64,000 nucleotides of DNA from DATKKG01 sp035543015 (GTDB taxonomy: Archaea; Thermoproteota; Nitrososphaeria; Conexivisphaerales; DTJL01). A program made the position numbers and the translations under genes. Of this stretch, positions 50,772 to 59,553 are shown piece after piece. How positions within the stretch are numbered: the stretch's first letter is position 1; each line of letters starts with the position of its first letter. The stretch lies in assembly GCA_035543015.1 (NCBI GenBank), contig DATKKG010000040.1:12679-76678 (forward strand), given 5' to 3'. A model generated the notes under the pieces. The model worked only from the letters and a program-made list of their open reading frames with translations, did not search any database and was not told where the DNA came from.

Positions 50772-51701
50772 TTGACGCAGAGCACCACCAGGCCTGTCAT
50801 AGCCGCGCTGATAGCCAACCTCCTGGTCGCCCTGGTCAAGATAGCGGTTGCGATATTCAGCGGGAGCAGCGCCGCCATCGCCGAGGCAGTCCACTCTATT
50901 TCGGACACGGTGAACCAGGTGCTCCTGCTGACCGGCATCAACCTCAGCCGCCGGCCAGCCAGCGCGAAGCATCCGTTCGGCCGCGGAAAGGAGCAGTTCT
51001 TCTGGTCCTTCCTTGTGTCGCTAGTCGTCTTCTGGATCTCCGCGGTCTTCTCCATCGCCCAGGGCATCTCACGGCTGGGCAAGCCCCCCCAGGTGAGCAA
51101 CATAGAGCTGACTATCCTGTCCCTGGCGGTGATCTCCGTCGTGGAGGCCTCCGCCCTCTACGTCACCCGGCGGCACATCAACCAAAGGGTGGCGGCCCTG
51201 AAGCTGAGGGACCTGAGGCACTTCTTCCAGGTCTCAAAGGACCCGGTGATACTGGCGACCTTCCTGGAGGACACGGTGGCCGTGCTGGGGGTCGTCGTGG
51301 CCCTGCTAGGGGTTTCCCTCACCTACGTCACGAAGAACGAGTTCTTCGACGCCGCCGCGGCGATAGTCATCGGGATAGCCCTCGCGGTGTACGGCATAAT
51401 ACTATCGTTCGAGAGCAAGGACCTCCTGGTCGGAGAGGGGATAGGCAAGGACGACATCGCCCAGATAGAAGGGGTCCTGAAGTCGTTCCCTGAAGTGGTC
51501 TCTGTCGCCGACGTCAGGGGGATATACTTCGGACCCGATGTGATTGTCCTCGGCCTTGAGATCGAGTTCAGAGACGACCTCAACACGGGGCAGCTGGAGT
51601 CCACTATCGACGCGATGGAGAAGGCCATACGGGGGTTGAGCGGGAAGTACCACCACATCTACGTAGAGGCGGAGAGGAGCTCGGAGACTTCGTCGCCCTA
51701 G
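50772..51701 (+). CDS. Cation diffusion facilitator transporter
   Basis: 309 residues. Six helices with metal-site residues H41 and D45 in HSISDTVNQ, the HPFGRGKE loop, and a second site in LEDTVAVLG; a C-terminal cytosolic CDF dimer domain follows. Closest in pattern to SLC30A9/ZnT9-like members (FQVSKDPVILATFLEDTVA). Exports Zn2+, Fe2+ or Mn2+ by proton antiport. TTG start; box A GCTTAATAC (50730-50738). Neighbouring ferritin and TerC suggest metal homeostasis. Confidence 0.92.
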   Translation: MTQSTTRPVIAALIANLLVALVKIAVAIFSGSSAAIAEAVHSISDTVNQVLLLTGINLSRRPASAKHPFGRGKEQFFWSFLVSLVVFWISAVFSIAQGISRLGKPPQVSNIELTILSLAVISVVEASALYVTRRHINQRVAALKLRDLRHFFQVSKDPVILATFLEDTVAVLGVVVALLGVSLTYVTKNEFFDAAAAIVIGIALAVYGIILSFESKDLLVGEGIGKDDIAQIEGVLKSFPEVVSVADVRGIYFGPDVIVLGLEIEFRDDLNTGQLESTIDAMEKAIRGLSGKYHHIYVEAERSSETSSP

Positions 51702-51780
51702 GTCTCCGGCCGCCCGGCCGTTTCAGAGAGGAGGAGACTCGTACCTCGAATTCAAATAGCCCCGACTTCGGAGGCTTCCC

Positions 51781-52248
51781 GTGTCGGAGACAAGCCTCCA
51801 GGACACGTACGCCCCGAACAGCGTGTGCTTTGGCTGCGGCCCGGCGAACAAGCACGGGCTTCACATAAAGAGCCGCGTGGAACGAGGGAAGGTCGTAGCG
51901 GACTGGAGGCCTGAGGGCCGTTACGCGGCCTTCGAAGGCTATCTGAACGGCGGCATCATCGGGGTGCTTCTCGACTGCCACAGCAACTGGGCGGCGGCGT
52001 ACTCCCTGATGAAGGAATTGGGCCTGCCCAGGCCCCCGGCGACGGTCACTGCCAGGTACTCAGTCCTCTTCCACAGGCCGACCCCGCTTGACTCCACGAT
52101 TCACCTTGAATCCACGCCGACGCGCAGGTGGAAGGACAAGGTGTCGGTGGTGACCACGTTGAGCTCGGGCGACGTAGTGACGGCCACTTTCACGGGGACC
52201 TTCGTGATGGTTCGGGAGGGGCACCCCGCCTTCGGCAGGTGGAAGTAG
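51781..52248 (+). CDS. PaaI-like hotdog thioesterase
   Basis: 155 residues. The CFGCGPANKHGLHIK motif and GGIIGVLLDCHSNWAA (hotdog helix with the catalytic acidic residue) identify a 4HBT/PaaI-type fold. Hydrolyses acyl-CoA thioesters; chain length unknown. GTG start exactly where box A TTCAAATAGC (51751-51760) predicts transcription. Confidence 0.88.
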   Translation: MSETSLQDTYAPNSVCFGCGPANKHGLHIKSRVERGKVVADWRPEGRYAAFEGYLNGGIIGVLLDCHSNWAAAYSLMKELGLPRPPATVTARYSVLFHRPTPLDSTIHLESTPTRRWKDKVSVVTTLSSGDVVTATFTGTFVMVREGHPAFGRWK

Positions 52249-52523
52249 ACAGGCCAGGGGGGCCTACTTCGCCAGCCATCTGCAGGGCACCGAAAGGATG
52301 GCGCCCAGCCAGCAGTGAAGGTTCTGACTGAGAGACGAAGCGCCCTGCGTTGAGAGGGAGACCTCCCTGAGGAGACCCATCAAGGAGGGGCGCGACCTCA
52401 TTTGGTCCACAGGAGGAGCGCATCCTCGGGCACTGGGGTTTGCAGCCCAGCTCATCCCCTGCGCGAGCGGGGAATCCTCTACCCTCGCCTGGGCGTAAGT
52501 GAAAACAAAAGGATGACGAGAGT
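52249..52523. other. Intergenic region without supported gene
   Basis: 275 bases between convergent genes. The only clear element is the minus-strand T-rich tract at 52501-52510. A 63-codon minus-strand frame (52264-52455) lacks promoter or family support. Confidence 0.5.
52501..52510 (-). terminator. T-rich terminator of the DUF996 gene
   Basis: On the minus strand TTTTGTTTTC begins 13 bases after the stop codon, a typical archaeal U-rich terminator. Confidence 0.6.
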
Positions 52524-53123
52524 CTACATCGGTTGCATCGGCGGTGACGGGCCCGCGGGAACGTAGTTCTCAGGGAGGTTGAAGAAGGCCAGTATCTGGA
52601 GTATCTCGGCCACGAGGATAAGCACGAAGCCTATCAAGATGATGGCTGTGGCGGCGCCGATCAGGTAGAGGAGGGCCGTCGTGTCGAACATCTTCACGTT
52701 CAGTTTCGAGGCGATGACCGAGTAGCTCCTCCGAAGGTAGATGGCGGCCACGATCAGCGCGATCCATACAACCGCCAGTCCGACTATGACGGAGAAGATG
52801 AGAGACATTATGTCGCCAGAGGTGTAGGTGCCGCTCTGACCGATGCTGGATATGCTGGAGAAGTTCCAACCAACGAAGGACATGACCGAAGCGAAGATGA
52901 AGATGCCTGCCACGATGACCCCCACGATGGAGGCCACCACGGAGATGAGCATGTTGTTCAGGACGGAGCGATCGTTCAACGTGTCCGAGACGTATTTCAC
53001 CGCGAGGAGGACGAGGATGAAGCCAGCGAGAGCCAGAATCCAACCGACCGAGGGGACAGCGCCCAGGATGATGAGGACGGAGCCGATGCCTCCGTATGTT
53101 CTTGCTTGGGTTAGAAGGGTCAT
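52524..53123 (-). CDS. DUF996 family membrane protein
   Basis: 199 residues, about five helices: GGIGSVLIILGAVPSVGWIL at the N-terminus, a loop rich in Ser/Gly, and a C-terminal Pro-rich tail. The family is archaeal and uncharacterised. ATG start with box A CTTAAATCG on the minus strand (53157-53166). Confidence 0.82.
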   Translation of the reverse strand: MTLLTQARTYGGIGSVLIILGAVPSVGWILALAGFILVLLAVKYVSDTLNDRSVLNNMLISVVASIVGVIVAGIFIFASVMSFVGWNFSSISSIGQSGTYTSGDIMSLIFSVIVGLAVVWIALIVAAIYLRRSYSVIASKLNVKMFDTTALLYLIGAATAIILIGFVLILVAEILQILAFFNLPENYVPAGPSPPMQPM

Positions 53124-53334
53124 TTCGGAGTTCTTCGGTCGAAGCTACGTGCGGAGTCGATTTAAGTCTTCTCGGCCTGGGCTCGGCTGGAGGACGAACG
53201 CCCGGCCGGGAACGTCATTCGTCTCTCGACTTCGGGTCGCGTTCGGAGACGAGCTGGCAGGCCCGCTGCCGCGTTGGTCACGGCACCTCCATGAAAGTGC
53301 TTCGAAGCGTGGCCCTGCCTAGGTTCGATCATGG

Positions 53335-53339
53335 AAAAA
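53335..53339 (-). terminator. Oligo-T terminator of the second secreted paralogue
   Basis: Five T residues on the minus strand, 31 bases after the stop of the 53371-54339 gene. Confidence 0.45.
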
Positions 53340-53370
53340 GCGTCGCCTGAGCGTGTGTAAGGAATTGGCT

Positions 53371-54339
53371 CTAGTCGTACCACCAGTAGGCCGCGGGGAA
53401 CCAAGGTGTGCCTTCGAAGGCGATTGCATACACTATCTCCATTTCGTAGTTCGGCATCCCCGAACCGTAGAAGTACCAGCCACTACCTGCGCCGTTGCTG
53501 CCCTGGGCGATCATCGTTTGGGTGGCCGTCCGTCCCGTCGAGTAGAAGGACCAGTCGTAGATGTTGCCCCCGTAGTCGAAGACGTAGTCGAAGGAGTACA
53601 CCATGCCGGTCAGCCTGATGCTGGCGCCCATCGTGTAGATGCTTCCCCCTCCGTCCTCTTCATCCGAAGTGAAGGAGCCGACCGCCAGGACCTTTGACTG
53701 AGTCTCGGGAGAGTTGCCAGTGAAAGTGAAGGTCGTGGTCGACTCGGGAGTCCCATAATGGTACCTGCCGTCGGACCTCACGAAGAGCACCCCGTTGCCT
53801 CCGACGTTGTTACCCATAGAGGAGTAGAAGCCAGGCTCTTCGCCGTAGCCTATCTGGTTGGGGACGGGCCCCTGGATTGCGCCCCTGGCGTGTGGCGCGG
53901 CGGGCGTCGCACCCGGCAGACTCTGGTGGGCTTGGGTCACCAAGCTCGAGAACGAGGGAACGGACACGTCGGGGCCATCATCACCCCCTCCGTACATCGA
54001 GAGGGTGCCCCACATTATGGCGGTCCCGCTGGCTTCGGTGTACATGTAGGTGTCGCCGTCGTAGTAGTCGGTGAACGTGACCCGCATGTACGTGATGGAG
54101 AAGTAGACCATGTGAGATTGAAGCGCCAGGTTGGGGTTCGGGCCCAGGTCCTGTGCGGCGATGGTCCATAGGTCGTACGTATCGGAGTCATCGGACGAAC
54201 CCAGGAACCTCCAAGACTGGAGCCACATGGACGGACCCGTGGTCGAACGTGCCCTGGCCGGCAGCGAGGCCAGAGGCATTACCAGGATCAGACCTATCAG
54301 AGCGAGCGCGATTGCAGTGCTACGTGCGTTCAAAGTCAT
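53371..54339 (-). CDS. Secreted lineage-specific protein, paralogue of the 36061-36927 product
   Basis: 322 residues. Signal peptide ending in the same MPLASLPARA pattern (21-30) as its paralogue (19-28). Shared blocks: SSDDSDTYDLW (48-58), GTAIMWGTLS (105-114), GTPESTTTF (196-204), AVGSF (219-223) and RLTGMVYSFDY (242-252). Compared with the paralogue it carries an extra Gly/Asp-rich insertion after WGTLS. Tyr/Gly/Ser-rich, predicted beta fold, no membrane anchor. ATG start at the transcript start predicted by box A GTTATATAGC on the minus strand (54357-54366). Confidence 0.78.
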   Translation of the reverse strand: MTLNARSTAIALALIGLILVMPLASLPARARSTTGPSMWLQSWRFLGSSDDSDTYDLWTIAAQDLGPNPNLALQSHMVYFSITYMRVTFTDYYDGDTYMYTEASGTAIMWGTLSMYGGGDDGPDVSVPSFSSLVTQAHQSLPGATPAAPHARGAIQGPVPNQIGYGEEPGFYSSMGNNVGGNGVLFVRSDGRYHYGTPESTTTFTFTGNSPETQSKVLAVGSFTSDEEDGGGSIYTMGASIRLTGMVYSFDYVFDYGGNIYDWSFYSTGRTATQTMIAQGSNGAGSGWYFYGSGMPNYEMEIVYAIAFEGTPWFPAAYWWYD

Positions 54340-54632
54340 AACATCTAGTCCCGGGAGCTATATAACCCTGTCGAGCCTGGCCCGCAACCTCTATACAAAG
54401 GGTACCAATGACCAAGATTCGATAGCTCTGTCTGCCATTACTGAGAAGATGGAGGGAGGCGGGGAGAGAAGGCCCTTCGGAACCGCGGCGACGACGCCGG
54501 GGAAGCTGCGTCCAACGATTGGAACGACAGGGCCCTCTCTTCCCCTAGCTCGGACGACAAGGCCGTCGGCTCTGTACTAAGGGTTAGTCTGAATAGCGTC
54601 CGAGCCCCAGCTCGACACGGGAGAAGGCGCTC
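54340..54632. other. Divergent intergenic region
   Basis: 293 bases holding the minus-strand box A (54357-54366), a plus-strand box A-like CTCTATACAAAG (54390-54401) without a convincing gene after it, and TTAGTCTGAATAG before the 54633 gene. Nothing else is supported. Confidence 0.45.
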
Positions 54633-55268
54633 TTGAGGGTGAGATTGATCGCCCACGGTGTGGCGGCGGGAGGGGTGACGGTGACACTTCTGGCGGTGAT
54701 CCTGATGGCCTCCGTCCCGACGACGGCCGTCACCGGCCAGCCTCCGACTTCAGGCTACGTCGTCACATCTGACGGCCTGGAGCTTCATGTCTCCCTTAAC
54801 TCGAGCTCTCTTGCGACCGGCCAGACGGTGGAGGTCGCCGCCTGGATCTTCAATCCATCCACCGAGTTCGTCAACGCTTCGTCATCCGACGGGTGGGCCA
54901 GGGGCGACTTCGCCGCCGGCCCCTGCGGGGTCATGAACTACCCCGTCGGGATCCTGATGGCCAAGGGTAACTACTCCCTGTCGAACCTGGAGGACGCACA
55001 GTCGCTCCAGATCTACGATACGGGGGCGTTCGGATGCCCGATGGTCCTGAGCTCTATATCGGGCTTCGGTTTCCAGCCGAACAGCTCCCTCGCTGCGGTC
55101 TACGGCTCCTGTTCCTCTCCCTCCTGCTTCACGGAAGATGCGACCGTGACTGGGACGTTCTCGGGATGGTATGGGGTCACCCATGTGGCCTTCGCCCCGG
55201 GAGTGTACACGGTGGTGGCGGGGGACATCTGGGGAGGGATGGCGCTGCTCCACTTCGTCGTCAGTTGA
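54633..55268 (+). CDS. Secreted or N-terminally anchored hypothetical protein
   Basis: 211 residues. N-terminal hydrophobic segment (residues ~12-30) followed by VPTTAVTGQPP, then an Ig-like beta domain rich in Ser, Thr, Asn and Gly with four Cys (GPCG, GCPM, GSCSSPSC) that may pair in two disulfides. No family recognised. TTG start without a clear box A at leaderless distance; candidate boxes at 54583-54597 would give a 14-21 nt leader. Confidence 0.65.
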   Translation: MRVRLIAHGVAAGGVTVTLLAVILMASVPTTAVTGQPPTSGYVVTSDGLELHVSLNSSSLATGQTVEVAAWIFNPSTEFVNASSSDGWARGDFAAGPCGVMNYPVGILMAKGNYSLSNLEDAQSLQIYDTGAFGCPMVLSSISGFGFQPNSSLAAVYGSCSSPSCFTEDATVTGTFSGWYGVTHVAFAPGVYTVVAGDIWGGMALLHFVVS

Positions 55269-55372
55269 GGGGAAGCCATGGCTTCCGACGGCCTGGAGGG
55301 AACGGCCGGGCCTTCCCCTCTGTTCTCTTCGAGGGGGTTGCACGACGGGATGAGCAGGCCGCGCGGAGCTTC

Positions 55373-57079
55373 CTAGGTCCCAGCCGACGCGTACCTTGCC
55401 ACGGCCTGGCGCAGCGCCATGAGGGGGATGGCCCCGTTGCCAAGGAGGACGTCGTGGAACCTCTTGATGTCGAAAGAGCCTCCCAGCTTCTCCTTCGCCA
55501 TCCGCCTCAGGCCGAGGATCTCCAGCTGACCGGTCTTGTATGCCAAGGCCTGGGCGGGCCAAGTGATGTAGCGGTCCACCTCGTTCACGATGTTGTTCTC
55601 GGCGAGGGCGCTGTTCTCGAGCATGAAGGTGATCGCCTCCTCCCGGGTCCACTTGAAGGCGTGCATCCCGGTGTCCACCACGAGGCGGCAGGCCCTCCAT
55701 GCGTCCATCGACAGCATCCCCATCCGGTCCAGGTCCGAGGAGTAAAGCCCCATCTCGTCCGCGAGCCTCTCGGTGTAGAGCCCCCAGCCCTCTATGAAGG
55801 CCGTCACTCCGCTGTTCTTCCTGAACTCGGGGAGCCCCTCGAGCTCCTGGGCTATGGCGATCTGGAGATGGTGGCCGGGGATGGACTCGTGGAAGGCCAG
55901 GCACTCCGCTTCGTACCTCGGTCTCGTCTGCGGAAGGGAGGTGTTGATGTAGTATCTCCCAGGCCTCGAGCCGTCGGGGGCGGAGGGCCTGTAGTAGGCT
56001 ATGGTGGAGTGCTTCTCCTCATGCGCCTCCATCCGCACCACTTCGCAGTCGGCCTTCGGGAGGCGGCCGAACCAGAAGGGGATCGCGGCCTTGGCCCTCT
56101 TGAGCGCCGACTCGGCCTTCTCCGCGACTTCGTCACCGGTGCCGAAGTGGAGAGAAGGGTCCGACCTGAGGCGTCGGAGGACCTCCTTCCTCTCCTTGAC
56201 GCCGAAGAGCCGCTCGCCAAGGGCCGCCATCTCCCCGTTGATCCTGGAGACTTCAGAGAGGCCCGTCCTGTGTAGCTCCTCCGGCGTCAGGTCGAGCGAG
56301 GTGTGCACCCGGATGAGCCTGCGGTAGTCCTCGTACCCGCCAGGGATGTGGGCCACGCCCGGCCTCTCCTGAGGGCGGGCCCTTGGCAGGATCTCCTCCT
56401 GCAGGAACGTGAGGTACCTCTCGAGGGCGGGTTTGATGGAGCTCCTGTAGGCCGCGGTCAATCCCCTGGTGAACTCGAGCCTCTCGGCTTCCGACCAGTC
56501 CTCATGGGCCTCACGCAGGGGCCTGAGGAAGGCGGCCTGGGACTCGGGCAGGCCGACCATGCCATTCAGCTCGTCGATGACCTTCCCGACGCATTCCCTG
56601 ACGGCGACCCTCCCTCCCACAGCTCCGCGCCGAAGGTTGGCGATGTGGTCGTCCAGGTAGGGTCCCATGGAGGCCCACCGCTCCACCATCGCCCTGCCCT
56701 CGGAAGGCGAGCCGGACGCCTGGTAGGACTCCACGTTCGCCAGCTCCACCTGAGGGCCAGAAAGGGGGTCGACGGACCACTCCTCCAGGCGGCAGAGGGA
56801 GTACTCGACCAGGGAGCCGGCGTCCTCGATCAGGGCTGTCCTAGTGAGCCCGTCTTCCTCAGAGAGGCGTCTGGGGGAGATGGAATGGCAGCTCTCCACC
56901 ACGGAGCCGTAGGTTCGTTCCCTCCTTTCTCGCCCTCTGGGCGTGATGTCGGGGAGCCTGCCATCGAAGCGTTTGTCCCCCAGAAGCGTCGCTAAGAGCG
57001 GGTCCTCTTCAAGCCGTGTCTGCCAGTAATCCTCCGCGAGGAGCTTCAGGCGGTGGGAGTGCGCCACGTCCGCGTCCAT
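55373..57079 (-). CDS. DUF885 family (putative zinc peptidase)
   Basis: 568 residues, typical DUF885 length. Zinc-site motif HESIPGHH, and FIEGWGLYTE about 40 residues later, as in DUF885 proteins. Predicted metallopeptidase related to M2/M3-type helical folds; cytosolic, as no signal peptide is seen. Peptide specificity unknown. ATG fits the transcript start predicted by box A AGATAAAAG on the minus strand (57103-57111). Transcribed in parallel with the MetE-like gene upstream. Confidence 0.88.
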   Translation of the reverse strand: MDADVAHSHRLKLLAEDYWQTRLEEDPLLATLLGDKRFDGRLPDITPRGRERRERTYGSVVESCHSISPRRLSEEDGLTRTALIEDAGSLVEYSLCRLEEWSVDPLSGPQVELANVESYQASGSPSEGRAMVERWASMGPYLDDHIANLRRGAVGGRVAVRECVGKVIDELNGMVGLPESQAAFLRPLREAHEDWSEAERLEFTRGLTAAYRSSIKPALERYLTFLQEEILPRARPQERPGVAHIPGGYEDYRRLIRVHTSLDLTPEELHRTGLSEVSRINGEMAALGERLFGVKERKEVLRRLRSDPSLHFGTGDEVAEKAESALKRAKAAIPFWFGRLPKADCEVVRMEAHEEKHSTIAYYRPSAPDGSRPGRYYINTSLPQTRPRYEAECLAFHESIPGHHLQIAIAQELEGLPEFRKNSGVTAFIEGWGLYTERLADEMGLYSSDLDRMGMLSMDAWRACRLVVDTGMHAFKWTREEAITFMLENSALAENNIVNEVDRYITWPAQALAYKTGQLEILGLRRMAKEKLGGSFDIKRFHDVLLGNGAIPLMALRQAVARYASAGT

Positions 57080-57132
57080 GCCAGTATCGCCGGAAGCTCG
57101 GTCTTTTATCTCGTTTGACGTCGCCCGAGGCC

Positions 57133-58308
57133 TCAGTCTGCGCCCAGCCTTTCCGACTCCAGCCAGGCCCCTTCCGCGAGGGATCTGAGCTTCTGCAGGC
57201 CCACGCCGTAGGTGACGTTGCCCATGTTGGCGAAGGTCTCGAATCCGCAGTCCGTCCCGCCCAGCAGCCTCTCAGGGCCCAGCTTGTCCATGGCCGCCAG
57301 GGAGTCGAGCCTGTGGGCGACGGTCTCTGGAGATTCGACGATGGGGGTCTTCACGTCTATCACGCCGGCGGCGAGGCTCAGCCCCCGTGGCCAGTCATGC
57401 TCCTTCAGGTAGTCGCCCATAAGGAGGGCGTCTCCCGCGTGCCTGGGGTTGGCCAACTCCCCGACGAGGGTGCCCGCCTTCAGCCGGAGCACCTCGGGGA
57501 GGACCTTCGTGAAGTCGGCGTCGCGAGTGTGCGACCCGACCCAGTTGCCGTAGCAGTAGTGGACCCTGATCCTTTCCTTCGGAAGGCCCGCCAGCGCCTC
57601 GTTGATCGCGTCCACGTGGTCGGGAAGGAGGTCGTAGAATAGAGGGCTCCAGCTGGCGGTCTGCTTGCCCATGGCGAGGTCAGGGGCGTCGAGCTGGATG
57701 TCCACCCCGTCGACCGACAGGAGGGCCTCGTACTCCTTCCGCAGCTCCCTGGCGATCGAAAAGAGGTACTCCCTGTGGCCGCCGTAGACGCCGTTCTCGG
57801 GGAAGAACACCGTCACCACGCCCGGCGACGGCGTGTTGAGGAAGACCCTCCTGGCTCCCTCCTCCCTGGCTATGCGCAGCGCGTCAGCCGCCTCCCTCCT
57901 TGCGAGTGCCTCACCGCGGTAGCTGAGCTTGTCGTCGATGCGAGGAAGCTGGAAGCCGCCGCCGGAGCTCAGCTGCTGGGCAAGGAGGGGGTTCGACTCC
58001 ACGAACTCCTCGAACAGGGAAGGGGGGAACTGGGTGCTCACCCTTTGGGTCTTCGAGAAGCCGCTGAACCTGTTGGGCAGGAAGTAGGTGTAGCCGGCCT
58101 TCCTCTGCTCGCCGTTGCTGACCCAGTCGAGCCCCCTTTCGGCCCCCATGGGGTGGACCTGGTCCCTTACGGCTCGCCTTTCGGCCGCCTCCACGGCTGC
58201 CGCGTTCTCCTGGGATATCTCGCCGGTGGGGCTCCTGTCCGGCCTGACGAGTTCCAGTATCTCGGGGGTCCTGAACCAGCTGCCGGTCATGGTCGTCTGG
58301 ATTGCCAC
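57133..58308 (-). CDS. Core MetE-like methyltransferase (cobalamin-independent methionine synthase C-terminal domain)
   Basis: 391 residues, one TIM barrel. Zinc ligands of MetE are conserved: H and C in VHYCYGN, Glu in LVGELANP, and Cys in GTDCGFET. The N-terminal half of full-length MetE is absent, as in archaeal core-MetE enzymes, which can take a methyl group from methylcobamide proteins rather than methyl-folates; some relatives serve in other methyl or epoxide reactions (e.g. 2-hydroxypropyl-CoM lyase). GTG start at the position predicted by box A GCATATATC on the minus strand (58331-58339). Confidence 0.88.
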   Translation of the reverse strand: MAIQTTMTGSWFRTPEILELVRPDRSPTGEISQENAAAVEAAERRAVRDQVHPMGAERGLDWVSNGEQRKAGYTYFLPNRFSGFSKTQRVSTQFPPSLFEEFVESNPLLAQQLSSGGGFQLPRIDDKLSYRGEALARREAADALRIAREEGARRVFLNTPSPGVVTVFFPENGVYGGHREYLFSIARELRKEYEALLSVDGVDIQLDAPDLAMGKQTASWSPLFYDLLPDHVDAINEALAGLPKERIRVHYCYGNWVGSHTRDADFTKVLPEVLRLKAGTLVGELANPRHAGDALLMGDYLKEHDWPRGLSLAAGVIDVKTPIVESPETVAHRLDSLAAMDKLGPERLLGGTDCGFETFANMGNVTYGVGLQKLRSLAEGAWLESERLGAD

Positions 58309-58365
58309 GTGCCCTTCAGGGGAGACCGCCGATATATGCCTTTATACACAAAGATGAAACTTGGA

Positions 58366-58383
58366 ATATTCCTTTTTGAATAT
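58366..58383. repeat. Inverted repeat between cydA' and the MetE-like gene
   Basis: ATATTC then CTTTTT then GAATAT, a perfect 6-bp inverted repeat. It is located 20-30 bases upstream of the MetE-like box A and 37 bases after the cydA' stop, so it may be an operator or a 3' hairpin. Confidence 0.4.
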
Positions 58384-58419
58384 GGGGGGCCTCCACCCCT
58401 GTCACGAGGCTGACACCGG

Positions 58420-59553
58420 TCAGACGGCAGGGGAGGAGGAGAGGAACCTCTTGTTCAGCGCGTAGTAGACGACGGCCACGAACATCCCCACGAAGAGGAA
58501 GAGCACCGCAAGGACGCCGTAGATGACCTCCGGCGAAAGGCTGGTGTAGACGTTCATGAAGTCTGCAGGGGGGAGACCCCCGGTCCCGAGGAGCAGCATG
58601 TAGGGATACCTGCCGCCGTCGTTGATGAATTCGCCTGCCACGGCGACCGCCATGGCGAGGGGCCCGAGGAGGAGGGCGAACCGTGGGACGGAGCCTGACC
58701 CGCGTTTCACCCTGCGCCAGACCAGGATCGACGTGGCGGCCAGGACGGCCACCATCGAGATCTTGAGGACGAAGAGGGGGAGGACGTCGAACGAGGCGGA
58801 GGCCAGCCCGAGAACGTTGGAGTAGAGGAGGGGTGCCAGGGAGGCCAGAGACAGCAGGTAGAAGGGGCCCATGGCTCCCTGGGCGCCGAGGAAGAGGACG
58901 CCGTGCCAGAGGCCCGTCCATGCCGACTTGACGTCGACGTTGCCTCGGATGGCGAAGAACGAAGCCACCACGAAACCGCCGATGGAGAGCGCGCCGGCCC
59001 ATGTGTGGAGGATGAGGGGGACGTAAAGCGGGTTGGAGAAGACGGCCGTCAGGGCGGCGTCCCTCGCCCCCTGGAGGGCCATGCCGATGGCGTAGGGGTA
59101 GGTGATCTCGGCGAAGATGAACCTGAAGCCGAAGGGGATGGCGAAGCCCGAGAGGGCCATGACGAAGCCTATGGCGGAGTGTATGGAGGGGCGCACCTTA
59201 CCCCACGTGTACCAGAACAGGGCGATGGAGGGTATCCTGACGATGATGGAGGAGAGGGAGATGAGCAGCGGGTAGAAGAGGATGTCCGTCACGGTGGCGG
59301 CGAGGGTCGGGAAGAAGCCCACCAGGACGATCGTGATTATGGTGCCCCAGACCCCGCTGAAGAGCTCGTGCACTATGAGTATCTTGAAGGTCTTGCGCCC
59401 CATGGACTCCAGCGCGGGGTCCTGCCGGCGCCAGCCCAGGAAGCGTGCCACGGCAGATATCCAGCCCGTCCCGATGGTGATGTTGACGATGATTATGTGG
59501 ACCAGGACGGCCGTGCCCAGGACGGAGAAGCCCAGGAGCTCTGTCCCGTTCAA
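58420..59553 (-). CDS. Second bd-oxidase subunit, CydA-like (CydA')
   Basis: 377 residues, about nine helices. CydA-like, not CydB-like: N-terminal H19 in VLVHIIIVNITIG corresponds to a haem-side His, IVHELFSGVWGTIITIVL corresponds to the CydA second-helix block, and INDGGRYPYML to the GRQPW block, degenerate. No Q-loop. A CydB is not present, so the oxidase is likely CydAA' as described in some archaea and Aquificales. TTG start overlaps the CydA stop (TTGA). Confidence 0.85.
   Translation of the reverse strand: MNGTELLGFSVLGTAVLVHIIIVNITIGTGWISAVARFLGWRRQDPALESMGRKTFKILIVHELFSGVWGTIITIVLVGFFPTLAATVTDILFYPLLISLSSIIVRIPSIALFWYTWGKVRPSIHSAIGFVMALSGFAIPFGFRFIFAEITYPYAIGMALQGARDAALTAVFSNPLYVPLILHTWAGALSIGGFVVASFFAIRGNVDVKSAWTGLWHGVLFLGAQGAMGPFYLLSLASLAPLLYSNVLGLASASFDVLPLFVLKISMVAVLAATSILVWRRVKRGSGSVPRFALLLGPLAMAVAVAGEFINDGGRYPYMLLLGTGGLPPADFMNVYTSLSPEVIYGVLAVLFLFVGMFVAVVYYALNKRFLSSSPAV

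Noticed and set aside
52264..52455. 63-codon minus-strand frame in the gap after the thioesterase
   Set aside because: No box A at the right distance, no domain and biased composition.
53318..53335. CCTAGGTTCGATCATGG, resembling a tRNA T-loop
   Set aside because: The flanks do not pair as a T-stem and no acceptor, D or anticodon arm is found upstream.
54438..54656. 72-codon minus-strand frame upstream of the secreted paralogue
   Set aside because: No promoter and Ser/Pro/Arg-rich low-complexity translation overlapping the start of the 54633 gene.
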